From Echinostoma caproni (taxonomy: Eukaryota > Platyhelminthes > Trematoda > Plagiorchiida > Echinostomatidae), in NCBI GenBank assembly GCA_900618425.1, contig UZAN01045724.1, positions 1 to 31,520 on the forward strand: a stretch of DNA of 31,520 bases, given 5' to 3'. This document shows positions 21,767 to 31,190 of the stretch, one piece after another. How positions within the stretch are numbered: position 1 is the first letter of the stretch; each line of letters starts with the position of its first letter. The position numbers were made by a program, and so were the translations under genes. Below the pieces are notes generated by a model. That model was not told where the DNA came from. It saw nothing but the letters and a program-made list of their open reading frames with translations, and made no database searches.

Positions 21767-22828
21767 TAACAGAACCGGTAACAATTAATATCACCACTCT
21801 GACTTGATTTTCACGAACAACAGAAGTTCAGAACAAAATGACCATTTCTGTCCTCCACATCCAAAGGCGATTCAGGGCGGAGGGGGTGAAGGCTGGATTA
21901 ATGGGCCTGAAATTGGCGTTCATGCATTGATTAGTGGCAAGGTGACACTACATCCGCTATAGTTCCGTACGGTAGCGCTGATCGACGATAACGGTCAGCA
22001 TATCATTAAATTGTCATTCATATAACAAAATACCTCATTTGGAAAGAGTTTACGGAATTCCCGCAAACACACAGGAAATGTAATATAACGGTCCACTAGC
22101 CGATACGCGTTCTCATGTTCACCTTATCAAACCGGAACAGTTTGCTCCAACAGGTCGTGTTTATTTTTGGTAGTTGAAAGAAACTGCTGATCGCATCTTT
22201 TTGCGTACTACTCACAAGTGAGTAGTATCTCACAACAGTCCAACAGATTGTTCCGACTTCAATACGTTCTTTCACGGAGTGAATGTAAACAGAAATTTAG
22301 TGTAGTAACCAATTCTCACAACAGATCGATGAAAGGACATTTCTCTCTATTGCACACTATCAATACTACTATAATCAAAACGGGACCGAACCCCGTCACG
22401 AATAAAGAAATAATAGAAATCGGAAGGTATCAATCTATGATAAAAAATTTCGAAAATATAGCTTGCAAGTTTTTCATCGACTGTGATAAAATATACAGGG
22501 AATATTGGTGCCATGTTAGATCCTGAAAATGGTTCTTGTTCAAGTCGAATGGAATATTCTTTAACCAGTCTAGCAAACGGTGTAGCTGAATTTCCCCTGA
22601 GAACAAAGTTGTTCACTTAAAATATGCCGATGACAATTTCCAGTTAGATGACACAACACAACCAGTTTAACAATGAAGATATTGACGAATCCGAAGATGG
22701 TCTGCGTCATATAAATGCCAAATGTGTGTACAAGACTGGCAGAAACCAAAGCCTGTACTCATTGTTTGAGTTGACTATCTATAAATAGTCGCGAACATTA
22801 AGCTCCTCAGGAACTTGAACGCACAACG
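21767..22828. other. Anonymous stretch
   Basis: No recognisable gene or repeat. A 102-codon plus-strand frame (22218-22526) has no known domain. Confidence 0.4.
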
Positions 22829-22912
22829 CGGTGGAGTTGTTCAAGCGGTCCGCTCACGATTGACAAAGCTAGAGTAAAATGTGTCAAAATATGGTATACA
22901 TGGCTCCGCCAC
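22829..22912 (+). repeat. Degenerate tRNA-like segment
   Basis: GTGGAG at 22831 can pair with CTCCGCCAC about 75 bases later like an acceptor stem. The 5' arm reads GTTGTTCAAGCGGTCCGC, close to the A box of the SINE head at 16118. The expected B box is eroded (TGTGTCAAAAT). It is a probable old SINE head. Confidence 0.3.
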
Positions 22913-23964
22913 ATCATCCTATATTGCTTTTAGGAAAGGGTAGATATTTCCGAGGCTCATGGAATGTTGTTTCACATTTGCGGAACCTGCCATCTCCGCA
23001 CCGATAATGCTAATCTACTATACGTGTTCAACCACTAATATTTTCAAGGTATTGCTCGTGTGCGGTGCTAGCAATGTATAGGTATTCGGATTAGTATTGA
23101 ATATCGGAATGCGACAACCAGTAATGTAATACTCAGAACTGGATTGATTCTAACCCCTAACTGCGGACACCGAGAATTGGTAGCAGCATGTGCCAATCTC
23201 TACTGACAGAAATCGAGCATGTTTTCCAGAAAGCAACAGGCCATATCATTGGTTGAAGGACCATCGTCCAATCGCATAACCGTTTGCGCAGACGCATTGT
23301 ATCTTCTAACTCTGATGTAATGTTCGCCCGGTGTACCATTTGTCTGGCTTCCAGAACTTTGATGGAATAATGTATCTGGTTGCACTTGGAATGCGGTCAC
23401 ATAGTTCGGGATCACCCATTAATAAAGAAATTCGATGTCGTGTTTCAGGTGCTGATAGCCGTGGACTATGTATGACATCGCCTAGTTGTAATGAAGAACT
23501 CAGACTTGGCCCTGCCTTACGTTGGTACAGTCCACCTCGTGAGTTACTGCACAAAGCACAAGGTCACAGACGCTTGAAGGAATGGCTCGGAATTCGACTC
23601 AGTGGTTTCAATACTGTAATGTTCGTCTGCTGAAGATGCGTCCACTCCCACTCCCCTGCTCTTCCTCCAAAATATAAAGATACACTAAAAAAAATGTAAA
23701 ACACTGTGCGATAAAACACATCGAAACACTGCTACTTGTTCTTTTATTTTCCTTCATTAATTAATTAATTTGCTTTGCTATTATTTGTACCTAAATCGGT
23801 ACAATTTAAATTGTGTCGTTCTTGCCTTGGGGTGATGGTCAATCATAATGTGGTTATCAAGTTATTTTGGATACAGTTTCCCAATGCGTTTGGTTGGGCT
23901 TCTAATGGCTTGTTAATTGCTACACGAAAACCAAACAACTGGATTATGATTACACCAATAGCCT
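22913..23964. other. Anonymous stretch with unusual open frames
   Basis: Between 23157 and 23633 both strands are fairly open and more GC-rich. On the minus strand, IPNYVTAFQVQPDTLF and GTPGEHYIRVRRYNAS look protein-like but match no family I recognise, and they change frame near 23400. It could be an unrecognised exon or an old repeat. Tandem TTAA units lie at about 23757-23769. Confidence 0.35.
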
Positions 23965-24047
23965 CGTTCGGATTTGAGTCCATGCAGTGACGCAGCTTAT
24001 GCTCTGGTACAACGCATATACTCTCAGTTGAGCTACGAGTCCCTGCC
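23965..24047 (-). repeat. tRNA-derived SINE head with A and B boxes
   Basis: The minus strand carries GGGACTCGTAGCTCAACTGA with an A box (TAGCTCAACTGAGAGTA, 24035-24019). About 38 bases on is a B-box-like element, GGACTCAAATCC (23981-23970). The arrangement is that of a pol III tRNA-type promoter. The stems are too mismatched for a functional tRNA, so a SINE is the better call. Its 3' body presumably extends below 23965 but has no sharp end. Confidence 0.55.
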
Positions 24048-24698
24048 GACAAACACGCTCGGGCCAATGATTGTGGCATAAACACAAAGAGTTTTAGTTA
24101 TACCAAATCAGGGCCATCTAATCTTCTCGTCCTACAGCTACCCTCGGACTGGCTGTTCACGCTTTGAAACTAATGCCTCATTTTATTATTAATTCACAAA
24201 CCAAAGAAAAAAATTCAATAGATGCAATGAAAACACAATGTTCACACTGAACTTTATGCTCTTACACAGGCACTGATGAAACTAATGTGGCTTGCCCGTC
24301 AATTGATGAAAATAATTCAGTTCCAAATAACTCAATGTCCATACGAGCGGAACATCTATTGCGGAACTTTATTTTACACCGTAACGTTCCCGATGCTCTT
24401 TGAACATTACTTATGTGATGATGTACTATACACAAGTTTCAGTTTTACAAGTTTATACAATCATAAATCATGGATTATTTACATGGGTTAATAGTAACTT
24501 TGGTGCGAGCAACAGCAAGCGAATGATATATGTATACAATACTAAAAACTGAGCAAGATCTCCTGAAGTGAGTATCCAGTATTGCAGCCATAGAAGGTGC
24601 AAGGATATTGCTGAGGTTCCTATTCTTTGTATGACGGCGTATATCATATTCAATCTGAGTTTACCGAAAAACAAAGTATTCTATTCAAAAGTAAATAT
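24048..24698. other. Anonymous stretch
   Basis: AT-rich, with no recognised gene or repeat. Confidence 0.45.
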
Positions 24699-24804
24699 AC
24701 GTTTTCTTCACATCAGAGAACCAACTTGTATTGTTGAAATAGTGAAATTGCACGTTTCTGAGGAACGAATCAGAGCAGCAAATAGGATTCTACACGCTAT
24801 TTCA
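24699..24804 (+). repeat. Unknown repeat, block A copy 1
   Basis: It matches 26099-26203 over about 105 bp in the same orientation with only a few substitutions (shared start gttttcttcacatcagagaa, shared end tctacacgctatttca). It is followed 280 bp later by block B copy 1, keeping the order seen in copy 2. Confidence 0.85.
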
Positions 24805-25081
24805 GTAAAACAGTACCGATGAGATGGGGGTGTCCTCATACACATTGAGATCAGGCAATGGCATAATTCTACTGACCAGCTGACTATTAGCGGAGTGGCA
24901 GTGCTAAGACGGCCCCGAAAAACGCATGCTGACTGTGGGTACATTGCAAAGTTATACCCTAATTTACCGAGCTCCTGTAGTTAGCTTTAAAAAAAATTGA
25001 CTGACTTTCAGTCTTGTCAAGCAATCTTAAAAGAGAGACGAAAATTAGAGCGAACGAAAAAAATTGTGAAAGTGAACATGC

Positions 25082-25350
25082 TTTCCGAATACGAAATGTG
25101 CTTATTGATTAGGAACAGACAATGTAGACTAACAGGTGTTTCGGTAAATTCCTTTTCAAGCCATTACAATCACATTCATATGAAACAATTTAGGCAAGGG
25201 CAAACAGAAAGGTGGATGAGTGATGTGTTTGGCAATGAGCTTAAGAGAACTCCAAATGTGTGCGTTGTTTAGATCACGTAACCAAAGTCGTTGCGTCAAA
25301 GTCGTGTGAACAAGCGATTTTCTCTTTCCTTCGAAAGAGAAATCTTCCTA
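25082..25350 (+). repeat. Unknown repeat, block B copy 1 (carries the empty LTR site)
   Basis: It aligns with 26340-26433 plus 26884-27045. The shared text includes 'gaacagacaatgtag', 'caaacagaaaggtggatg' and 'gtgatgtgtttggcaat'. At 25178-25181 it has a single ATAT, where copy 2 carries a 446-bp solo LTR between two ATATs. Confidence 0.85.
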
Positions 25351-25384
25351 CGCTTGCTATCAGTGTTCGTTCGAACACACATGC

Positions 25385-25821
25385 AGTACGCCGTTCAAGT
25401 ATGAAACCCATGGTCAAATCGCGACTTGAAGGCTCTAGAACGTCCACAAAGGCTGGCAAAAAAATTGGTAAAAGGTCTGTAAAACAAAACATACTCGGAA
25501 AGACTGAACATACTGGGGCGGTACTCATCTCAATCCCGCCGATTTCGGAGGGACGTAATCTTGATATATCAAATACTGCATCAACCCAACCACCCTTGCC
25601 GTTTTGTGCTAACATTATCTAAAAATGATCACCTCAGGGGACGTCCGATAAAGTTGAAGACCCAGAACAGCCACCTCGATTGCCGGCAGCACACGTTTGC
25701 AGACAGAGTGTGCCGCGTGTGGAATTCTCTCCCATCTGATGTAGTATATACACGCATAGTTCAACTACTTATACCGCAATCTCATTGGGCATTGGAAAAC
25801 TTAAAACATCGACATCCGTGA
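25385..25821 (+). pseudogene. Non-LTR retrotransposon C-terminal fragment
   Basis: The plus strand reads RDLKALERPQRLAKKLVKGL in one frame, then in another MIYQILHQPNHPCRFVLTLS, HLRGRPIKLKTQNSHLDCRQ, HTFADRVCRVWNSLPSDVV and a stop at 25819-25821. This is the C-terminal region after the reverse transcriptase of CR1-like elements (the 'R..F..R....WNSLP' block). The catalytic domain is absent and the two parts are out of frame. It lies between the two copies of the unknown repeat. Confidence 0.8.
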
Positions 25822-26098
25822 GTGATCATGCATATTATTATCATAATTTTTTCTTTCGGAGGATATTAAAAGTATTCCGTGAAAATCCTGTCGGGAATGA
25901 CAAGCTTGTTCTCTGTTAAATTGCAAATAACAAAAAACATTGAATTGGACCAGATGTTTGAGAGCAGGAATCAGTTTGCGTTTTGGTATGCAAACCAGAC
26001 CGATAGGAAAAACAGAGTATTTAAAAAAGTAAATTACAAAATCTCCTTCCGGTTTTACCATAACTCTCAACGTGTATGAACATGTTGCTACCAAGATT

Positions 26099-26203
26099 CG
26101 TTTTCTTCACATCAGAGAACCAACATGCATTGTTGAAATAGTGAAATTGCACGTTTCTGAGGAACAAATCAGAGCAGCAAATAGGATTCTACACGCTATT
26201 TCA
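26099..26203 (+). repeat. Unknown repeat, block A copy 2
   Basis: The direct counterpart of 24699-24804. The blocks diverge sharply just past the shared 'acacgctatttca'. Confidence 0.85.
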
Positions 26204-26339
26204 AAAATCCTGTTTGTGCTGTGGGATAATACCCTATAAATTTCCGATGCATTGGGTTTTTACCCTATTAAACAATGAAATTTCATGATTTGTTACGAGT
26301 TCGCTCAATACCTGTGCATAAAGCAAACAAATAGGAAAG

Positions 26340-27045
26340 TCACAGAATATGCCCATCGATTAAGAACAGACAATGTAGGCGAACATATGTTTTCGGTGAA
26401 TTTCTTTTCAAGCCTTTAAAACCACATTCATATTGTGATGGAAGGCAGTTCAAAGAGAGTCGTGGCTGGCGACCGAAGCCAGAATGGGGCCCATCCGACC
26501 AGACGCGCAGACGCAGCGGCGGGAAGTGCCTCGAGAGACAATGTTCACTGCCACCCGAAACGAGCGAATCGACAATTACAGCCCGACAGACAATCCGCAG
26601 CTAACGAGAAAGATATCCACCAAATGCCACAACGTCGGAGCTGTCGATCAACGCATCTCGCGCCGCGATCGGGTCAAACCAGTCGGAATGGAACGCGGAA
26701 GAAGAGGCAACGTACGTGCCAAGTGCGGATCAAAACCCACAAGGAATGACCCACAGAAAGAGGCATGATTCATCCTGCCGCGCGTTTGAGAATTGACTGT
26801 ATATAATCGAACGCATACACTGTTTGTTTTTGAATTGGATCAATAGACGTTTTCCCAGCCAGCTCGCCTTCTCGCTACAATATGAAACAATTTGAACAGG
26901 AGCAAACAGAAAGGTGGATGTGTGATGTGTTTGGCAATTAGCCCAAGAAAACTACAAATTTGTGCGCAGTTTGGATTACATTACCAAAGTCGTTACGTCA
27001 TGGTCATGTGAACAAGCAATTTTCTCTTCCCTTGGACAGAGGAGT
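26340..27045 (+). repeat. Unknown repeat, block B copy 2, split by a solo LTR
   Basis: The two halves (26340-26433 and 26884-27045) together match block B copy 1. The interruption is the solo LTR 26434-26879 plus one 4-bp target duplication. After about 27045 the similarity ends. Confidence 0.85.
26434..26879 (+). mobile_element. Solo LTR of a Gypsy-type element
   Basis: This 446-bp segment starts TGTGATGGAAGG, ends CTTCTCGCTACA and matches the 5' LTR at 28550-28995 with only two substitutions that I can see. It is flanked by ATAT at 26430-26433 and 26880-26883, while the paralogous empty site at 25178-25181 has one ATAT. The 4-bp duplication is typical of Gypsy-type integrases. A TATATAA motif lies at 26800-26806. 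Open frames across the LTR are not genes. Confidence 0.95.
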
Positions 27046-27862
27046 TTGAGAGCTCGAATCATTCTGCGTTGTGCTCACAGCTCAGGTTTCATGAGTCGGA
27101 TGCTAATCCCATTTGCGGTTGCAAACATCCGAAACCGGATTGTTCTTGAGGAGTGTAGTGAGACTCCATAAATGATTGAAAACGCCGAGTGTATGTCAAT
27201 CAGGTGTCCCGTCTCTATCAGATGAGCAACGATCGAGCTTGATTGAAAAGGCTTGAAAAGGAGTTCAACGAAAACATATGTTAGTCTACATTATCTGTTC
27301 TTCAATATGTTTTATTTCGCAACTTACGCTAGCAGCACCTCGCTCTGTCGAACAGGTGATTACTTGTTTGCAATGCGGACACACGGTGTATATTTTATGC
27401 AGTACATCACACAAATTAGGATTTTATAATTCTAAGCAGTGACAAATAAATTATTGGAAGATTTTTATGTGAATTCATTTTTTCACGTCTAATAATATTT
27501 GGGGCTTTGAAGCTGTTCTGCCCAGTCGAAGAGTTACCGGCAGTCCATTTGCACAGGACATGTGATGAAGGGACACAGTCGTGCGGCTCTAAAGTACAAT
27601 ATAATACGTAGCAAATGTGCTAATCGCGCAATATCATTGATACTTCATTCGTCACCGGATGCATCAGGTCTATCAGGGAAACAAGATATTTTAAATACCC
27701 TCATTACTTCACAATCCAACACAGTAATGTTTGATTAACTGACAAAAATAAAGGTTTATTCGAGGTTGGAATTTGAGTATTCATTTCTCCGAGAATTTTG
27801 AATCTTTAGACATTAATCCACTTGGCCAAGAATCAAAACAAGTCAACCTGATGTCAACTAAC
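27046..27862. other. Anonymous stretch
   Basis: AT-rich, with no recognised gene, RNA or repeat. Confidence 0.5.
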
Positions 27863-27934
27863 CTTAATATCAATCGAGCAGGAAAAATGAGACGCGACAA
27901 AATGAATCAGCTTCATAAGTTTAATGGTGACCGT
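27863..27934 (-). CDS. Possible short second exon
   Basis: On the minus strand, 24 codons (TVTIKLMKLIHFVASHFSCS...) lie between an acceptor-like TTTAACAG (ending at 27935) and a donor AAG|GTTAGT (from 27862). Both ends are phase 0, in phase with the candidate exon at 28112-28222. It is very short with no recognisable motif, so it is speculative. Confidence 0.15.
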
Positions 27935-28111
27935 CTGTTAAAGCCAACTGGAAGATACAACACACCATTTTGAATAAACCCGATGAAGATAGATAAACTC
28001 ATCCTCATCATTTCCAAAGTTGACAATATTATCCCGAAAGCAATGCACAACCGGTGAGAGTGTGATGAAAACGTTATTCGATGAAAAGAAACGCTGGACG
28101 CAATTACTTAC

Positions 28112-28222
28112 AGATTGAATTGTATCTTTATGAACGATCGACGAATTGTAGAGTCGCAGGTGCAATTCTGTTTGCAATATCCAGAACGCGTGTATCAATA
28201 GAAATCGAGTTTTTACACCCAT
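28112..28222 (-). CDS. Candidate first exon with signal-like N-terminus
   Basis: The minus-strand ATG at 28222 opens 37 codons, MGVKTRFLLIHAFWILQTEL followed by HLRLYNSSIVHKDTIQS. They end at a consensus donor, TCT|GTAAGT (intron from 28111), phase 0. Basic residues precede a hydrophobic core (FLLIHAFWIL), as in a signal peptide or membrane anchor. Without splicing the frame would continue to 27938. No clear TATA box was found. The family is unknown and exon status is inferred from the donor and the N-terminal profile. Confidence 0.3.
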
Positions 28223-28549
28223 AGTCACGTCTCTCTTGAACGTGCTAAGTATTAGTTGCCAACAATTTAATATCACCAGGAAAAAAACATGAGAGGTCTA
28301 AGAGTAAACCACATGCATCCCAGTGATTGCTCCGACTAATTAAGACAAATTCTGCCTGTGGGTAGTAGGTTTTGATCCAATCATGTTTGGATGAACTCAC
28401 TGTGGAGTCCATTTATATTCTCACATGAATGGAAACGAACCGGGAAAACGAATTAGGCAAATAAAGGTTTGTCGTGATTTAATGAGTTTGGAGCATGATG
28501 GTGCAAGCATGAGAGGACTACTGGGAAGCGAAATCGATCAGTGTAATAT
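28223..28549. other. Anonymous stretch upstream of the Gypsy LTR
   Basis: No gene was recognised. A weak B-box-like ggttttgatcc lies at about 28368-28378. It ends in ATAT (28546-28549) immediately before the LTR, probably the left target duplication. Confidence 0.4.
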
Positions 28550-28995
28550 TGTGATGGAAGGCAGTACAAAGAGAGTCGTGGCTGGCGACCGAAGCCAGAA
28601 TGGGGCCCATCCGACCAGACGCGCAGACGCAGCGGCGGGAAGTGCCTCGAGAGACAATGTTCACTGCCACCCGAAACGAGCGAATCGACAATTACAGCCC
28701 GACAGACAATCCGCAGCTAACGAGAAAGATATCCACCAAATGCCACAACGTCGGAGCTGTCGATCAACGCATCTCGCGCCGCGATCGGGTCAAACCAGTC
28801 GGAATGGAACGCGGAAGAAGAGGCAACGTACGTGCCAAGTGCGGATCAAAACCCACAAGGAATGACCCACAGAAAGAGGCATGATTCATCCTGCCGCGCG
28901 TTTGAGAATTGACTGTATATAATCGAACGCATACACTGTTTGTTTTTGAATTGGATCAATAGACGTTTTCCCAGCCAGCTCGCCTTCTCGTTACA
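28550..28995 (+). repeat. 5' LTR of a Gypsy-type retrotransposon
   Basis: A 446-bp segment with TG...CA ends (TGTGATGG...CGTTACA), nearly identical to the solo LTR at 26434. TATATAA at 28916-28922 is the probable promoter TATA box for the element's genomic RNA. It is directly followed by the primer binding site and gag, which fixes it as the 5' LTR in plus orientation. It is more GC-rich than the flanking DNA. The matching 3' LTR is not in the window. Confidence 0.93.
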
Positions 28996-28996
28996 G

Positions 28997-29014
28997 TGGT
29001 GCCGTCGCCCAAGT
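28997..29014 (+). other. Putative tRNA primer binding site
   Basis: One base after the LTR end, TGGTGCCGTCGCCCAAG starts with TGG, the complement of a tRNA CCA end, in the expected position for minus-strand DNA priming. I cannot name the tRNA from memory. Confidence 0.7.
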
Positions 29015-29026
29015 CAGCATAACGCA

Positions 29027-29716
29027 ATGAAGCTACCCTGGCCAAACGCGTTTGCAGACGGAGATGTGGAGAAATAGATTCGCGATTTTGAATTGATCGC
29101 ATCGTGCAAGGGCATCGAAGGGAGTGCACACATGGTCACCGCGTTGGGGGCACTGCTCACCGGACGAGCGAGGGCCGCTTACGACTTGAATTTGGAAAGC
29201 AACCGAGCCCTAAATTATGAGAATTTGAAATCTGCATTGGTGGCAGAATTTTCAAAGGAGGGTGACCGCGAGAAGGCGATGACCCGGTTTTACGGCGCGG
29301 AGTACAACCGAACTGAGGACCCGTTTGCACACTACCAATAAATCAAGCGACAAATTTCCCTGGGCCTGCCAGAGGCGAATAACGAAACACGGGAGAGGCT
29401 TTCGAAGGACCGGTTCATACAAAGCATGCCGGCACAGGTGAAAGACAAACTGAGACTTGCGTTGGCGTGCGGAGTGAATGTTGCAGAGGGCCTATTTTCC
29501 ATTGTGCATGCCTGTCAAAATGATGATTTGGTTGCTCGGGTGGATGCTGTTGAAACTGAAGATAAGATTGAACAAATATTTGAAGAAATCGGAAGATTGA
29601 AGGAGGAATTGAAAGGCGGATTACAGGGAAGGAGACGTTCCACGGCTCAAGTTCGGCCAAAGCGATGTTTCAGTTGCCACGGTGTAGGACACCTTGCCCG
29701 TTTTTGCCCTGATTGA
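29027..29716 (+). pseudogene. gag: gag (capsid/nucleocapsid) of the Gypsy-type element
   Basis: From the ATG at 29027 one frame runs to TGA at 29714. It codes for the structural protein that packages element RNA. The N-terminal part reads MKLPWPNAFADGDVEK, and the capsid-like middle part is helical (LKSALVAEFSKEGDREKAMT). Near the end sits a zinc knuckle, CFSCHGVGHLARFC, with C-x2-C-x4-H-x4-C spacing. Two in-frame stops break it: TAG at 29075-29077 and TAA at 29339-29341. About 230 codons is short but acceptable for this class. The end at about 29712 coincides with the switch to minus-strand pol, so the natural C-terminus and protease are missing. Confidence 0.9.
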
Positions 29717-29721
29717 TCCGA

Positions 29722-31045
29722 TACTGTCGTTCTTCCTCTCCAGAATAGTGAATGGCCCCATCCACCGCTGCTTGAACTTTCCGGCCCCCGGTCCTGTTGT
29801 TTCGGGTCTGCCTTGGTTCTTAACTTTTACCAGCTGTCCTGGTACGAACGGCTGCCACTTTTGTGATCGGTGTTCTTTGTCGTACCTTGCCTTGTTGCGC
29901 TGCTGAGTTTGCCTGGTTTTCTCAACCGCTTCTCTCTCCAGCTTGTCTCGCTCCTTCTTGGAAAGCTGTTCACTGGATCTTCCGAGTAACGCATCAAGCG
30001 GTGTTCTGGGTTCTCTACCGTATATGATTTCGAAGGGTGGTATCTCTGTTGTGGAATGAGATGTTGTTCTGTAGTTGAAAAGGATTTCCGACAGGCTTCC
30101 TTCCCAATCCCCGCGACGGTTATTGAGCCATTCCTTCATTGTTCTGCTTAACCTTTCAGTCATTCCGTTGGCCTGCGGATGGTAGGGGGACGTTCTTGTT
30201 CGTTTGATACCCCAGCGCTCTAAGGTCTCCCGAAAAGTCTTGGATTCGAAACACGGTCCCTGGTCGGTAATGACATTTTCCGGGATACCGAATCGTGCAA
30301 CCACGTTGTTTATGAATATCCGGGCAACGGTTTCTCCTGTCTGATCTGAGGTTGGTATCGCCTCCACCCAGCGAGATACAAGTTCGACCATCACGACGAT
30401 GTACTTGTTCCCACTCGGACTAATAGGCAGAGGTCCAAACACGTCCAGTCCCCAGGTCTGAAGTACTTTCTGTGTGTTTATTGGTTGCATTGGCGGTGTT
30501 GATGGCGGCGTGTCTTTATTATGCTGGCACTCGGGACAGGAACGGATGTATTCAATTACATCTCGGCGCATCGTTGGCCAGAACACTCGACGTCGTAATG
30601 AGTCGAGAACTCGTTGCCGTCCCATGTGTGCTCCATCGTGTGCAAGCTTCAACACCCGTTCGCGAAGGCCGGCTGGGATGAATGGCAGTTGCCTAGGTCT
30701 CAGTCCGCGTTCCATGTCCACTTCAACCATCAAGGTCTCATTGTTCAAATGCAGGCGCTCCCAGATCTTCAATAATTCTCCGATTTCTGGTGAAGTTTCT
30801 TCCGGCTTCGTTTTTGACAGCAGATGTTCACAGATGGTTCGCACCAGCCCGTCTTCCTTCTGATATTTATTAATTTCCACATCGGTCGAAACCAGCCGGG
30901 AAACTGGAATGGCCTCCGACGGGACGCCTTCCTCGTGGATCGGACGCGACAGGAAGTCGGGAATCCCGTTATCCTTGCCGTCAACATGTTTAATGGTAAA
31001 CGTTAATTCCTGAAGACGATACGCCCATCGCGCCAGTCTTCCTTC
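29722..31045 (-). CDS. pol: Gypsy-type RNase H tail and integrase, inverted relative to gag
   Basis: One frame stays open throughout. Counting from 31159, the RNase H tail (RLARWAYRLQELTFTIKHVD, ending DFLSR) occupies residues 41-72. The integrase follows: zinc-binding H174, H178, C208 and C211 (HDGAH ... CPEC), where the His pair is one residue closer than usual. The core has D239 (GLDVFGPLP), D299 (ITDQG) and E335 (NGMTE), an exact D-D35-E spacing. A C-terminal chromatin/DNA-binding-like tail ends KFKQRWMGPFTILERKN near residue 480. The protein catalyses insertion of element cDNA into DNA. Its catalytic residues are intact, so it is a young copy, but it runs opposite to gag and has no start of its own. 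Confidence 0.93.
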
Positions 31046-31187
31046 CGGTCGCGCGCCGTCATCAACCACGTCAGGGGTTTGTGGTCTGTCTTGATGTGGA
31101 ACGTGTTCGCAATCAAATACATTCGCCATTCCTCCAATGCCCACACGATCGCCAAGCACTCCTTTTCAGTGGTCGATAACTTTCTTT
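31040..31187 (-). pseudogene. pol: RNase H fragment of the inverted pol segment
   Basis: The minus strand reads KLSTTEKECLAIVWALEEWR, then HIKTDHKPLTWLM, the RNase H block with its Asp in TDHKPL. It degrades element RNA during reverse transcription. Its frame differs from the downstream RNase H tail/integrase frame, so a frameshift lies near 31040-31055. Similarity stops abruptly at about 31187, with no reverse transcriptase upstream on this strand: this is a breakpoint. Confidence 0.88.
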
Positions 31188-31190
31188 CGT

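Noticed and set aside
28368..28378. B-box-like ggttttgatcc
   Set aside because: It has one inserted base relative to the consensus and no A box at the right distance.
26435..28884. Identical open frames of 94-146 codons in 26435-26768 and 28425-28884
   Set aside because: They lie inside the two LTR copies. Their identity reflects LTR duplication, not protein conservation.
29694..31006. Plus-strand frames at 29694-29906, 30472-30863 and 30824-31006
   Set aside because: They are antisense shadows of the minus-strand integrase.
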